Shown piece by piece: positions 36,069 to 45,274 of a stretch of 64,000 nt of DNA. This DNA comes from Baekduia alba (GTDB taxonomy: Bacteria > Actinomycetota > Thermoleophilia > Solirubrobacterales > Solirubrobacteraceae), in the NCBI RefSeq assembly GCF_028416635.1, contig NZ_CP114013.1:5799247-5863246 (forward strand), in the 5' to 3' direction. A program made the translations under genes and the position numbers. The notes under the pieces are model-generated. The model did no database searches and was not told the DNA's origin. It saw nothing but the letters and a program-made list of their open reading frames with translations. The first letter of the stretch is position 1. The number at the start of each line of letters is the position of its first letter.

Positions 36069-36755
36069 TTAGTCCTGGGGAAGCGAGTCGAGCTTCCGGA
36101 TCGTCGGGCGCGACGGGTAGAGGATCCCGCCGATGCCGTCGAGCGGCTCGCCCGGGTTGCGGGGCGAGAAGCGCTTGAGCTCGCGGTTGACCGAGAACCG
36201 CGGCCCGATCTCGACCTGACCGTTGCGGACGCGGTTGTAGAAGCGGTCGAGCGGGCGGACCGGAGGGCCGCCGTCGACCTTGCCCTGGAAGTCGTAGACG
36301 CCACCGTGGCACGGGCAGATGAAGCGCTGCGCGGCCTCCGTGTAGCGGACGGGACAACCGAGGTGCATGCAGCGCGTCGAGATCGCGACGAACTGCTCGC
36401 TCTCGAAGCCCTTCGGGAGCTTGTCGGTGTCCAGCTGCGCGTTGCGCTTGCGGATGTACACCGTGGTCTTGCCGGCCTCGCCGATGCCGTCGGCGTAGGT
36501 GATCACCTTCGGCACGTAGGTGTCGTCGGGGAACTCGTCCGGCTTGCCGACGGGCTGCCAGCGCACCTTGTGCTCCTCGAACAGCGGGCCGAGGGCGAAC
36601 CCGAGGGCGGGCAGCAGGATCGCCGACGTGGCGATCATGCCGGTCGCGTGGGCCGTCCCGACCATGAAGCGGCGGCGGGTGACGGTCTCGCCTTCGAACG
36701 CCCCGGGGATTCCGCGGTCGGCGGTGTACTTGCTTTTGGCTTGCTTCTTGGGCAC
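36069..36755 (-). CDS. qcrA: Rieske iron-sulfur subunit
   Basis: This 228-residue protein starts with GTG and carries a twin-arginine signal (TRRRFMVG at about 26-33) before its membrane helix (about 37-58). The Rieske domain binds a 2Fe-2S cluster through Cys129/His131 (TRCMHLGC) and Cys147/His150 (CPCHGG), and the remaining two Cys form the stabilising disulfide. It takes the first electron from menaquinol. It needs the Tat system, encoded about 4 kb away. It is first in the qcrABC run. Confidence 0.94.
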   Translation of the reverse strand: MPKKQAKSKYTADRGIPGAFEGETVTRRRFMVGTAHATGMIATSAILLPALGFALGPLFEEHKVRWQPVGKPDEFPDDTYVPKVITYADGIGEAGKTTVYIRKRNAQLDTDKLPKGFESEQFVAISTRCMHLGCPVRYTEAAQRFICPCHGGVYDFQGKVDGGPPVRPLDRFYNRVRNGQVEIGPRFSVNRELKRFSPRNPGEPLDGIGGILYPSRPTIRKLDSLPQD

Positions 36756-36815
36756 GGTGGGTCTTGGTCCTGTCCGAGGGACGCGCGATCCTGGTGGATG
36801 GCGTCCGGGCCCGGA

Positions 36816-36833
36816 AATCTATCGCTCGTAGAT
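36816..36833 (-). promoter_or_regulatory. Candidate qcrA promoter with inverted repeat
   Basis: Read leftwards, TAGATT (36816-36821) is a -10-like element about 60 bases before qcrA. The inverted repeat ATCTA-N7-TAGAT (36817-36833) overlaps it and is an A+T-rich island in GC-rich surroundings, so it may be an operator. Confidence 0.35.
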
Positions 36834-36867
36834 CGTACGGGCCCCGCCGCCTGGAGCGCGTGTCGGG

Positions 36868-37391
36868 TCAGCGCGCCAGCGCCAGGTCTCCGGCGATGTG
36901 GCGCGCCGCTGATCCGAGGCGCTCTGCGGCGTCCGTTTCGCCTGCACGCGCGGCATCTTTGGCCTGCTCGAGGTCCGGCGTCGAACCCCACCCGAGCTCG
37001 GCGCAACCGGCCGCCCAGACCGCGTCGGCGAGGCGAGCGTCGGAGGCCGCCTGCGCCTGGGCGGAGAGCGCGATGAGGTCCGCGAGGGCGGCGACGGCGG
37101 CAAGATCGCCGGCGTCGGCCAGGCGCTCGAGCCCGAGCGCGTAGAGGCGGTCGCCGGCCAGCAGCGCGAGGTCGTCGTCCTCGCGCGACATGAGCCGCGG
37201 CTCGCCGTAGTGCAGGAGGTAGCCCTCACGTACTGCTTCGATGACGAGCGGGAGGTCGGCGATGTGACCGGCCGCGCGCGGCGCGGACGCGATCGCGTCG
37301 CCGTAGGGCGTCGGCGCGTCGACCTCCTGCCGCAGCGCCGCGGCCAGCAGGCCGCCGTCGTCGCGGACGAGCTGCGCGAGGCGCTGGAGGA

Positions 37392-37395
<4 letters not shown>
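36868..37395 (-). CDS. Helical protein coupled to hemL, unknown
   Basis: This 175-residue protein starts at a TTG whose last bases overlap the hemL stop (TTGA, 37392-37395), so it is probably translated by coupling. It is mostly helical and Ala-rich (LADAGDLAAVAALADLIALS), with a more ordered middle (HIADLPLVIEAVREGYLLHYGEP). No family is recognised and there is no signal or membrane segment. Its position implies a link to tetrapyrrole synthesis, such as a partner of HemL, but this is inference. A shorter start at the ATG of MSREDDD is possible. Confidence 0.6.
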
Positions 37396-38681
<1,286 letters not shown>

Positions 38682-38714
38682 GATGATGGTCTTGCTCGCT
38701 CGGTCGCGCGCGGG

Positions 38715-39800
38715 TCAGGCGCCGACACCGGCGTGCTCACGCTCCCACCGCTTGAAGTCGTCGGTGAAGTAGAGGAGCCGGACCTTCTTGAACTCGGTGG
38801 AGGAGTAGAGCGTCGCGCGCTCCTGGATGCAGCCGACCTCGGCCTCGACGGCGTCGAGGATCGCGTCGCACTCCTCCTTGGAGCGGCCGTGGGCCATCGT
38901 GAACAGCTGGTAGGGCCAGTCGCCGTAGGTGGGGCGCTCGTAGCAATGGGAGATCCCGCGGAACGCGGCCATCTTCGATCCCGCCTCCAGCACGCGGTCG
39001 TCCGGCACGCGCCAGACGCCCATGCCGTTGGCCGAGAAGCCGGCGCGGCGATGGAAGAGGATCGCGGCGACGCGGCGCAGCAGGTTGCGCTCGACCATGC
39101 CCTCGAGGTGGGCGACCAGCTTGTCGACCGGGACGCCCAGCTCGCGCGCGGCCGCGGCGTAGGGCTCGGAGACGACGGGCATGTCGCCCTGCGTGGCGCG
39201 GATGACGGCCTTGTCGAAGTCGTCGTAGGGCTGCGGGTCGATCTCGACGGGGGCGACCGCCTCGGCCGACTTGGCCAGCGCCTCGGTGTCGCCGGACATC
39301 TCGAGGTCCATGCGGATCTTGAACAGCTTGAGCGTCGGCAGCTGGCGCACGGACTCCGCGCCGGTCTCGCGCTTGAGGACCTCCAGCGTGCCCTCCAGGC
39401 CAAGCGCGGAGTCCGGCTCGGTCGCGACCGTGAACCACATGTTGAACTCGTGGTTGCGCAGGTAGTTGTGCGAGACGCCGGGGTGCTCGTTGATGATCTT
39501 GGCCGGGCGCCACGGATGCTCCGCGTCGACCTTGGCGGCCACGAGCATCGACTGGTAGCCGAGCGCGCGCGTGTCGTAGATCGGGGTGACCTGGCGGATG
39601 ATCCGCTGCTCGATCAGCTCGGCGACGCGCTTGAGGACCACGTCCTCCTCCACGCCCAGCGCCGTGGCCACCTCCGCGTACGGCCGCGGGACGATCGGGA
39701 AGCCGCCCTGCATGCTGTTCAGCAGGCTCTTGTCGAATGCGTCGAGCGGGACGGCGGCGCCGTCCTTGCGCGAGCGGATCTTCGGGGTCACTGCAGCCAT
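38715..39800 (-). CDS. Fused AhbA/AhbB-like (siroheme decarboxylase/NirDLGH family) protein
   Basis: This 361-residue protein has two copies of the Lrp/AsnC-related NirD/L-type module. The first half (about 18-170) has the helix-turn-helix and RQVTPIYDTRALGYQSMLVA, VSHNYLRNHEFNMWFTVA. The second half (about 185-350) has RRVAAILFHRRAGFSANGM and SHCYERPTYGDWPYQLFTM. Two-subunit AhbAB removes carboxyl groups from siroheme in the alternative heme route; fused forms also exist. Its start overlaps the hemB stop by 13 bases. It may be a decarboxylase or a heme-related regulator; sequence alone does not decide. Confidence 0.78.
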   Translation of the reverse strand: MAAVTPKIRSRKDGAAVPLDAFDKSLLNSMQGGFPIVPRPYAEVATALGVEEDVVLKRVAELIEQRIIRQVTPIYDTRALGYQSMLVAAKVDAEHPWRPAKIINEHPGVSHNYLRNHEFNMWFTVATEPDSALGLEGTLEVLKRETGAESVRQLPTLKLFKIRMDLEMSGDTEALAKSAEAVAPVEIDPQPYDDFDKAVIRATQGDMPVVSEPYAAAARELGVPVDKLVAHLEGMVERNLLRRVAAILFHRRAGFSANGMGVWRVPDDRVLEAGSKMAAFRGISHCYERPTYGDWPYQLFTMAHGRSKEECDAILDAVEAEVGCIQERATLYSSTEFKKVRLLYFTDDFKRWEREHAGVGA

Positions 39801-40768
39801 GCGGCGGCGTCCTTCGCGTAATAGGTGATGACGATGTCGGCGCCGGCGCGGCGGATCGCCGTGAGCGTCTCGAGCACGGTGGTCCGCTCGTCCATATGAC
39901 CAGCGGCCGCGGCCGCCTTGATCATGACGTACTCCCCACCGACGTGGTACGCGACGACGGGCATCCGGGTGGCCTCCTTGACGCGCCAGAGCACGTCGAG
40001 GTACGGCACGGCCGGCTTGACCATCACCATGTCGGCGCCCTCCGCGACGTCGAGCGCGACCTCGCGCAGCGCCTCCTCGGCGTTGCCCGGATCCATCTGG
40101 TAGCTCTTGCGGTCGCCGACGCTGGGCGTCGAGCCGGCGGCCTCGCGGAACGGGCCGTAGAAGGCGGAGGCGTACTTGGCCGAGTAGGCGATGATCGGCG
40201 TGTCGGTGAAGCCCTCGGCGTCGAGGCCGGCGCGCAGCGCGCCGACGCGGCCGTCCATCATGTCGCTCGGCGCGACCGCGTCCGCGCCCGCGCGGGCGTG
40301 CGAGACCGCGGTGCGCGCGAGCAGCTCCAGCGACGCGTCGTTGTCGACGACGCCCTCGGGCGTGAGGCGGCCGCAGTGGCCGTGGTCGGTGTACTCGCAG
40401 AGGCAGACGTCGGTGATGACGACCAGGTCGGGGTGCGCGGCCTTGATCGCGCGGACGGCGAGCTGGACGGCGCCGTCGTCGTCCCAGGCGCCGGAGCCGT
40501 CGCCGTCCTTCTCGGCCGGGATGCCGAAGAGGATCACCGCGGGGACGCCGAGCGCGAACGCCTCGCCGGCCTCCTGGACCGCCGACGTCAGGCCGTGGCG
40601 GTCGACGCCCGGCATGGACGCGATCGGGGAGCGGCCCTCCAGGCCCTCCTCGACGAAGATCGGCAGCACGAGGTCGGACGCGGCGAGGGTGGTCTCGCGC
40701 ACGAGGTCGCGCAGCGCGCCGGTGCGGCGCAGGCGGCGTAGGCGGGTGGCGGGAAAGGCGGCGGGCAT
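39788..40768 (-). CDS. hemB: Porphobilinogen synthase (ALA dehydratase)
   Basis: The 326-residue enzyme condenses two 5-aminolevulinates to porphobilinogen. The Schiff-base lysines are Lys198 (AYSAKYASAFYGP) and Lys251 (MVKPAVPYLD). The zinc-type metal site is visible as Cys122, Cys124 and Cys132 (DVCLCEYTDHGHCG), so it is a zinc-dependent form. It precedes the AhbAB-like gene and hemL on the same strand. The start is the ATG at 40768. Confidence 0.96.
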   Translation of the reverse strand: MPAAFPATRLRRLRRTGALRDLVRETTLAASDLVLPIFVEEGLEGRSPIASMPGVDRHGLTSAVQEAGEAFALGVPAVILFGIPAEKDGDGSGAWDDDGAVQLAVRAIKAAHPDLVVITDVCLCEYTDHGHCGRLTPEGVVDNDASLELLARTAVSHARAGADAVAPSDMMDGRVGALRAGLDAEGFTDTPIIAYSAKYASAFYGPFREAAGSTPSVGDRKSYQMDPGNAEEALREVALDVAEGADMVMVKPAVPYLDVLWRVKEATRMPVVAYHVGGEYVMIKAAAAAGHMDERTTVLETLTAIRRAGADIVITYYAKDAAAWLQ

Positions 40769-40802
40769 CGCCCATCAAGCGTAGAAGGTCGCCGCCGCCG
40801 GC

Positions 40803-41966
40803 TCAGCCGCAGCACCACCCGGAGAGGCGCGCGGCGCGGCCCGCGGCGAGCGTCCGGGCGCGGTCGACCGTGCGGCCGCGCAGGCCGATCAGGTCCCAGC
40901 CGTCGACGCCGGGGCGGTCGGCGGCGAGCCAGTCGCCGTGGGGCGACCAGGCGATCGCCCGGATCGCGCCGGGGTCGGCGAGGACCACGGTGCCGTCCTG
41001 CAGGGCGACCTCGGTCTGCGCCGGCGGCGTGGCGCGGCGGCGGATGACCGCGTAGCCGCCGCGGCCGCCGGGGCGCGACGCGATCGCGACGTTCACGCTG
41101 CCGGTCGCGCGCGGCGTCCGGGCGCGGCGGCGGCCGGTCGCGCCGTCGAGCGTGATCACGCGGTCGCGCCCCAGGACGAACAGGCGCCGGCCGCCGGCCG
41201 ACCACGCCAGCCCGCGGGGCCCGTGGGCCACGCGCACTCGCCAGAGGACCCGACCGGAGTCGACGTCGCGCAGCGTCACGCGCGCGGCGGCGTCGACGGT
41301 GGCGAGGCGCTCGGCGGAGGTGGCGGGCTGCCAGGCGGGCCGGACCGGGCCGGAGGCGGCGAGGACATGCGCGCCCGTGCCGTCGCCGGCGATGACGTCG
41401 AGGTCGCGACCGGCGCGGTAGGCGACGCGGAAGCCGGACGGCGACCACGTGGGCCACCGGATCGCACGGTCCTCGGTGTGCGTCCAACGCCGGCGGCCGT
41501 GGACGTCGACCGCGACGAGCGTGCGGCCGCGCGCGGCGATCGCGAAGCGCCCGTGCGGCGACCAGCCGGCGGCGTCGACCGGGCCCAGCAGCTCGCGCGG
41601 CGCCGCGCCGAGGCCGAACCCGAACAGGCCCTGGTCGGCGACCGCGAGCAGCCGGCCGCCGCCGGGCAGCGGCGCGTACCGCGACGCCGACCGGTGCGGC
41701 GCGGGCTGCGGATCGCGACCGGTCAGCTCCGACAGGCGCGTGCCGACCCATTCCGCGGTGGCCCGGCCGGGCGCGGTCAGGCCGAGCGCCAGGATCGTCG
41801 CGACGAGCACGGCCGCGAGGGCGACGGCGAGCGCGCGCGACGGGCCGTGCACGCGCGAGGCCGTGGCCGGTCGCTCGGCCAGCGCGGCGCGCGCGACCGC
41901 GAGGGCCCGGCGCCGCGCGTCCTCCTCACCGGGCACGCGCAGGCGGTCGAAGCGCGGCGGGCTCAT
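40803..41966 (-). CDS. Membrane-anchored beta-propeller protein, putative anti-sigma partner
   Basis: The 387-residue protein has a cytoplasmic N-terminus of about 45 residues, one membrane helix (about 46-66) and an outer domain of WD40/PD40-like repeats (GWSPHGRFAIAARG, TWSPSGFRVAYRAG, AWSAGGRRLFVLG, AWSPHGDWLAAD). Its ATG overlaps the ECF sigma stop by four bases (41963-41966). This gene order is typical of ECF/anti-sigma pairs, and the N-terminus would touch the sigma factor, but no zinc anti-sigma motif (HxxxCxxC) is present. The role is inferred from coupling. Confidence 0.68.
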   Translation of the reverse strand: MSPPRFDRLRVPGEEDARRRALAVARAALAERPATASRVHGPSRALAVALAAVLVATILALGLTAPGRATAEWVGTRLSELTGRDPQPAPHRSASRYAPLPGGGRLLAVADQGLFGFGLGAAPRELLGPVDAAGWSPHGRFAIAARGRTLVAVDVHGRRRWTHTEDRAIRWPTWSPSGFRVAYRAGRDLDVIAGDGTGAHVLAASGPVRPAWQPATSAERLATVDAAARVTLRDVDSGRVLWRVRVAHGPRGLAWSAGGRRLFVLGRDRVITLDGATGRRRARTPRATGSVNVAIASRPGGRGGYAVIRRRATPPAQTEVALQDGTVVLADPGAIRAIAWSPHGDWLAADRPGVDGWDLIGLRGRTVDRARTLAAGRAARLSGWCCG

Positions 41967-42550
41967 CGGTCCACCTCGCGCGAGAGCGTGTCGAGGCCAC
42001 GGCGCAGGCGGGAGTTGACCGTGCCGCGGGGCACGCCGACCACGGCCGCGATCTCCGAGGGCGTCAGCTCCAAGAGGTGGCGCAGGACGACGACGATGCG
42101 CTGGTCGTCGGGCAGTGCGGCGATCGCGGCCAGCAGCTCGGGCTCGGGCGCGAGCGGCGACGGCGTTGCGGAGGCGACGTGCTCCAGCGCCGAGTCCTCG
42201 ACCTCGCGCCGCAGCGCGCGTGCGCGGGTCGCGTCGATCGCCCGGCGGGCGACGATCGTGCGCAGCCAGGGGCCGACGGGCCGGGACCGGTCGAAGCGAT
42301 CGAGCGCGCGGACCGCGGCCACGAAGCCCTCCTGCGCGATGTCCTCGGCGGCGTGCGCGTCGCGGACGATCAGGTAGGCGGCGCGGTAGGCCGCGGGCCA
42401 GTGGGCGGCGAACAGCGCGTCCAGCGCGCCGACCTCTCCGCGCAGCGCGCCCCGAACGGCCGCGCGCTCGGCGCGCGGCGTCAGCGCGCCCCCGGGGCGA
42501 GCGCCTCGCACCGGTCCGGCCCAGCGGATCGCCTCCGGCCGCGCGTCCAT
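41963..42550 (-). CDS. ECF RNA polymerase sigma factor
   Basis: The 195-residue protein has sigma region 2 (about 45-112, AAYLIVRDAHAAEDIAQEGF and WLRTIVARRAID) and region 4 (about 135-190, DDQRIVVVLRHLLELTPSE followed by IAAVVGVPRGTVNSRLRRG). It should direct RNA polymerase to a small regulon. The next gene, coupled by ATGA, encodes a membrane beta-propeller protein that may control it. The first 25 residues are extra to the fold. A TANNNT element is not obvious upstream. Confidence 0.93.
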   Translation of the reverse strand: MDARPEAIRWAGPVRGARPGGALTPRAERAAVRGALRGEVGALDALFAAHWPAAYRAAYLIVRDAHAAEDIAQEGFVAAVRALDRFDRSRPVGPWLRTIVARRAIDATRARALRREVEDSALEHVASATPSPLAPEPELLAAIAALPDDQRIVVVLRHLLELTPSEIAAVVGVPRGTVNSRLRRGLDTLSREVDR

Positions 42551-42576
42551 GTCCCCTCACTACGGCCGGAGGGACC

Positions 42577-43155
42577 TCAGCGGTCCCCGTCGCGCGCCTC
42601 CCAGTCCTCCAGCGTCAACGCGAAGATGTCGTGGTCCTCCCAGCTCCCCGCGATGTTGAGGTACTTGAGCGCGCGGCCCTCGCGCCGGAAGCCGGCCTTC
42701 TCGACCACGCGGATCGACCGGACGTTGCGCGGGATCACCGCCGGCTGCACGCGGTGCAGCCCCGCGTGGCGGAACGCGAACTCGCAGATCAGCTGCGCCG
42801 CGCTCGTCGCGTGCCCGCGGCCGCCGACCGTGGCGCTCACCCAGTAGCCGAGCGTCGCGTTGCGCCACGCGCCGCGCACGACGTTACCCAGCGCGATGCG
42901 CCCGATGATCGCGTCGCCGTGCTCGCGATCGAGCACCGCGAACGCGTATCCGGTCCCGACGTCCCACGCCTCGACGTCGCGGCGCAGCGTCTCGATCTGC
43001 CCGGCGCGCGTGAAGTGGGCCTCCGCGTGGATCGGCTCCCACGGCTCGGTGTGCGCCCGGTTCGCGACCACCGCCGCGGCGAACTCGACGGCGTCGTCGA
43101 CGACCAGCGGCCGGATGGCGGTCAGCTCCGCGTCGAGACGGATCCTCGGTGGCAT
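42577..43155 (-). CDS. GNAT acetyltransferase (RimJ-like)
   Basis: The 192-residue protein has the RimJ/RimL layout: a start beginning MPPRIRLDAELTAIRPLV, FAVLDREHGDAIIGRIAL, the acetyl-CoA loop VGGRGHATSAAQ and IRVVEKAGFRREGRA. This group acetylates N-termini of ribosomal proteins or related amines. The ATG at 43155 fits the usual short lead to the first strand. It ends 26 bases before the ECF sigma gene on the same strand. The substrate is unknown. Confidence 0.85.
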   Translation of the reverse strand: MPPRIRLDAELTAIRPLVVDDAVEFAAAVVANRAHTEPWEPIHAEAHFTRAGQIETLRRDVEAWDVGTGYAFAVLDREHGDAIIGRIALGNVVRGAWRNATLGYWVSATVGGRGHATSAAQLICEFAFRHAGLHRVQPAVIPRNVRSIRVVEKAGFRREGRALKYLNIAGSWEDHDIFALTLEDWEARDGDR

Positions 43156-43202
43156 GTGGCCGAGCACGGGGCGAACGTAGCAGGGGATTCGCCGAGATGG
43201 CC

Positions 43203-44570
43203 TCAGCCGTCGAATCGCGAAAGCGCGAGCCGCGCCAGCACCGACCAGCCCAGGACCAGGGCCACCAGGTGCGCCAGCGCGGCGCCCAGGCCGCCGGCGT
43301 CGTTGAGCGCCGCGTCCGCCGCGTCCAGCGCCGCCCGGAACGGGAAGAGCGCCGACACGACGCGGATCGCGTCGTACAGGCCGGACGCCACGGCGCCCGA
43401 CGGCACCAGCGCCAGGAAGGCGATCGGCAGCGCCAGCAGGATCGCCAGCAGCGACGCGGCCCGGACCTCGCGCGCGACCGCGCCGATCGCCACGCCGAAG
43501 GCCCCGAAGGCCAGCCCGCCGGCGACCAGCGCGACGACCCACAGCGGCGACCGCGACCAGTCCAAGGACACGAACAACGACACGCCCGCCGTCATCGCCA
43601 GCGTCACGGCCGCCGCGCAGCCGGCCGACAGCACGACCTTCTCCACCAGCAGCCCGGTGCGCGACACGAGCCCGCGCACCAGCCGGGCGAACGCGTGCTC
43701 CTCGCGCTCCAGCGCCAGCATGCCGGCGGCCAGCAGCACGCAGATCAACATCAGGGACATGGTCACCGCGACCGTCACGGCGAACGAGTCCAGCGGCGTG
43801 CGCCGGCCGGAGATCACCTTCTGGTCGACCTTGACCGGCGTGGCCAGCGACGACAGCACGACGTCGGACAGGTCGAGGTTGTCGATCGCCAGCCCTGCGA
43901 AGCGCGAGACGCGCTCCAGCGCGTCGCGGTCCGGCGAGCCCTGTGGCGTGCGCGTCAGGACCGAGTCGACCAGCGCCTTGGACTTCTTCAGCCCCGCGAT
44001 CTCGAAGTCCTTGCCCAGGACGGAGAACTTGCCGCCCTGGAGCAGGATGTCGAGGTAGCCGGCGGCGATCTGCGTCAGCTTGCCGGCGACGGCCTTGTTG
44101 AGGTCCGCGACGCGCGCGTTGATGGTGGACTCGACGAACTGCTGCTTGACCGGGTCCTCGGCGTTGTACAGGACGTCGACCGTCGGCTTGGGGCCCTTGC
44201 CCGACAGCGAGATCGTGCGCTGCAGCCGCTCGATCAGGTCCTTCGGGACCACGATCGCGGCCAGCACGTCGCCGTCCTTGACCTTCTGCTCGGCCTCGGC
44301 CCGCGAGTGCACGGTCACCGGCTCGATCGACGCGAACAGCTTCTGCGCGTAGTCGCTCGGGTCGACCGTCGTGCCGGCGACCGACACGCTCTGCGAGGAG
44401 TCCGGCAGCTCGTTGAGGATCGCCACCCGCGGCTTGTCCGGCCCCTTCGAGAGCGCGAGCCCGATCAGCACCGCGATCAACACGGGGTAGACGACCAGCA
44501 ACCCCACCAACAACGGCGAGCGCCTCAGGATCCGGAGGTCCTTGAGCAGGAGGAACGGGACACCCCTCAA
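43203..44570 (-). CDS. ABC-2 type exporter permease with large outer domain
   Basis: The 455-residue protein has one membrane helix near the start, an extracytoplasmic domain of about 200 residues (about 40-240), then five or six helices in the C-terminal half. This is the YhgE/ABC-2 layout. It starts at TTG overlapping the ATPase stop (TTGA, 44567-44570). Conserved parts include VVYPVLIAVLIGLAL, VPKDLIERLQ and MLALEREEHAFARLVRG. With the preceding ATPase it forms one exporter. The cargo is unknown. Confidence 0.85.
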   Translation of the reverse strand: MRGVPFLLLKDLRILRRSPLLVGLLVVYPVLIAVLIGLALSKGPDKPRVAILNELPDSSQSVSVAGTTVDPSDYAQKLFASIEPVTVHSRAEAEQKVKDGDVLAAIVVPKDLIERLQRTISLSGKGPKPTVDVLYNAEDPVKQQFVESTINARVADLNKAVAGKLTQIAAGYLDILLQGGKFSVLGKDFEIAGLKKSKALVDSVLTRTPQGSPDRDALERVSRFAGLAIDNLDLSDVVLSSLATPVKVDQKVISGRRTPLDSFAVTVAVTMSLMLICVLLAAGMLALEREEHAFARLVRGLVSRTGLLVEKVVLSAGCAAAVTLAMTAGVSLFVSLDWSRSPLWVVALVAGGLAFGAFGVAIGAVAREVRAASLLAILLALPIAFLALVPSGAVASGLYDAIRVVSALFPFRAALDAADAALNDAGGLGAALAHLVALVLGWSVLARLALSRFDG

Positions 44571-45274
44571 TGGCCGCGCTCCCGCAGGAAGGCCACGAAG
44601 GCCGCCTCGAAGTCGTACTCGTCGCTGCCGACCGCCTCGTGCAGGCCGGCCGGCGTGCCTTCGAAGAGCAGCTCGCCGTCGGCGAGGACGAGGATGCGGT
44701 CCGCGTAGCGCTCGGCCTCGGAGACGTTGTGGGTGGTGAAGACGACGGCGGTGCCGCCGCGGGCCAGGCCGGCGACGAACGTCCACAGCCGCTCGCGCTG
44801 GCGCGGGTCCAACGACGACGACGGCTCGTCGAGCAGCAGCACCTCGGGATCGGCCAGGAGCCCCGCGGCGATGTTCACCCGTTGCTTGTTGCCGCCCGAC
44901 AGCGTCCCGAGCTCGTCGCCGGCGCGGTCGCGCAGGCCGGTCACCTCGAGCATGCGGTCGACGACGCCCGCCGGGTCGTCGACGCGCTCCAGCCGCGCGA
45001 ACAGCGCCAGGTTCTCGGCCACCGTCAGCTTCGCGTAGACCGCGGGCTGCTGCGGCACCCAGCCCACGTCGCGCGGCTCGCGCGACACCGAGCCCGCCGA
45101 CGGCGCCAGCACGCCGCCGAGGATCGACAGCAGCGTCGTCTTCCCGGCGCCGTTGGGCCCGATGATCGCCAGCGTCTCGCCCGGCGCGACGCCGAACGAG
45201 ATCCCGCGCAGCGCCTCCCGCGCGCCGAAGCTCCGGGTCACGGCCCGGGCTTGCAAGGCAACGCCGGCGGTCAC
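44567..45274 (-). CDS. ABC exporter ATPase
   Basis: The 235-residue protein has Walker A GPNGAGKTT, Q-loop VGWVPQQPAVY, signature LSGGNKQRVNIAAGL, Walker B VLLLDEPSSSLD and H-loop FTTHNVSEAE. It starts at a GTG that overlaps the PerM stop (45271-45274). The next gene, coupled by TTGA, encodes the membrane subunit. It lacks the C-terminal extension of the DrrA-like ATPase elsewhere in the window, so the two exporters are separate systems. Confidence 0.9.
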   Translation of the reverse strand: MTAGVALQARAVTRSFGAREALRGISFGVAPGETLAIIGPNGAGKTTLLSILGGVLAPSAGSVSREPRDVGWVPQQPAVYAKLTVAENLALFARLERVDDPAGVVDRMLEVTGLRDRAGDELGTLSGGNKQRVNIAAGLLADPEVLLLDEPSSSLDPRQRERLWTFVAGLARGGTAVVFTTHNVSEAERYADRILVLADGELLFEGTPAGLHEAVGSDEYDFEAAFVAFLRERGH

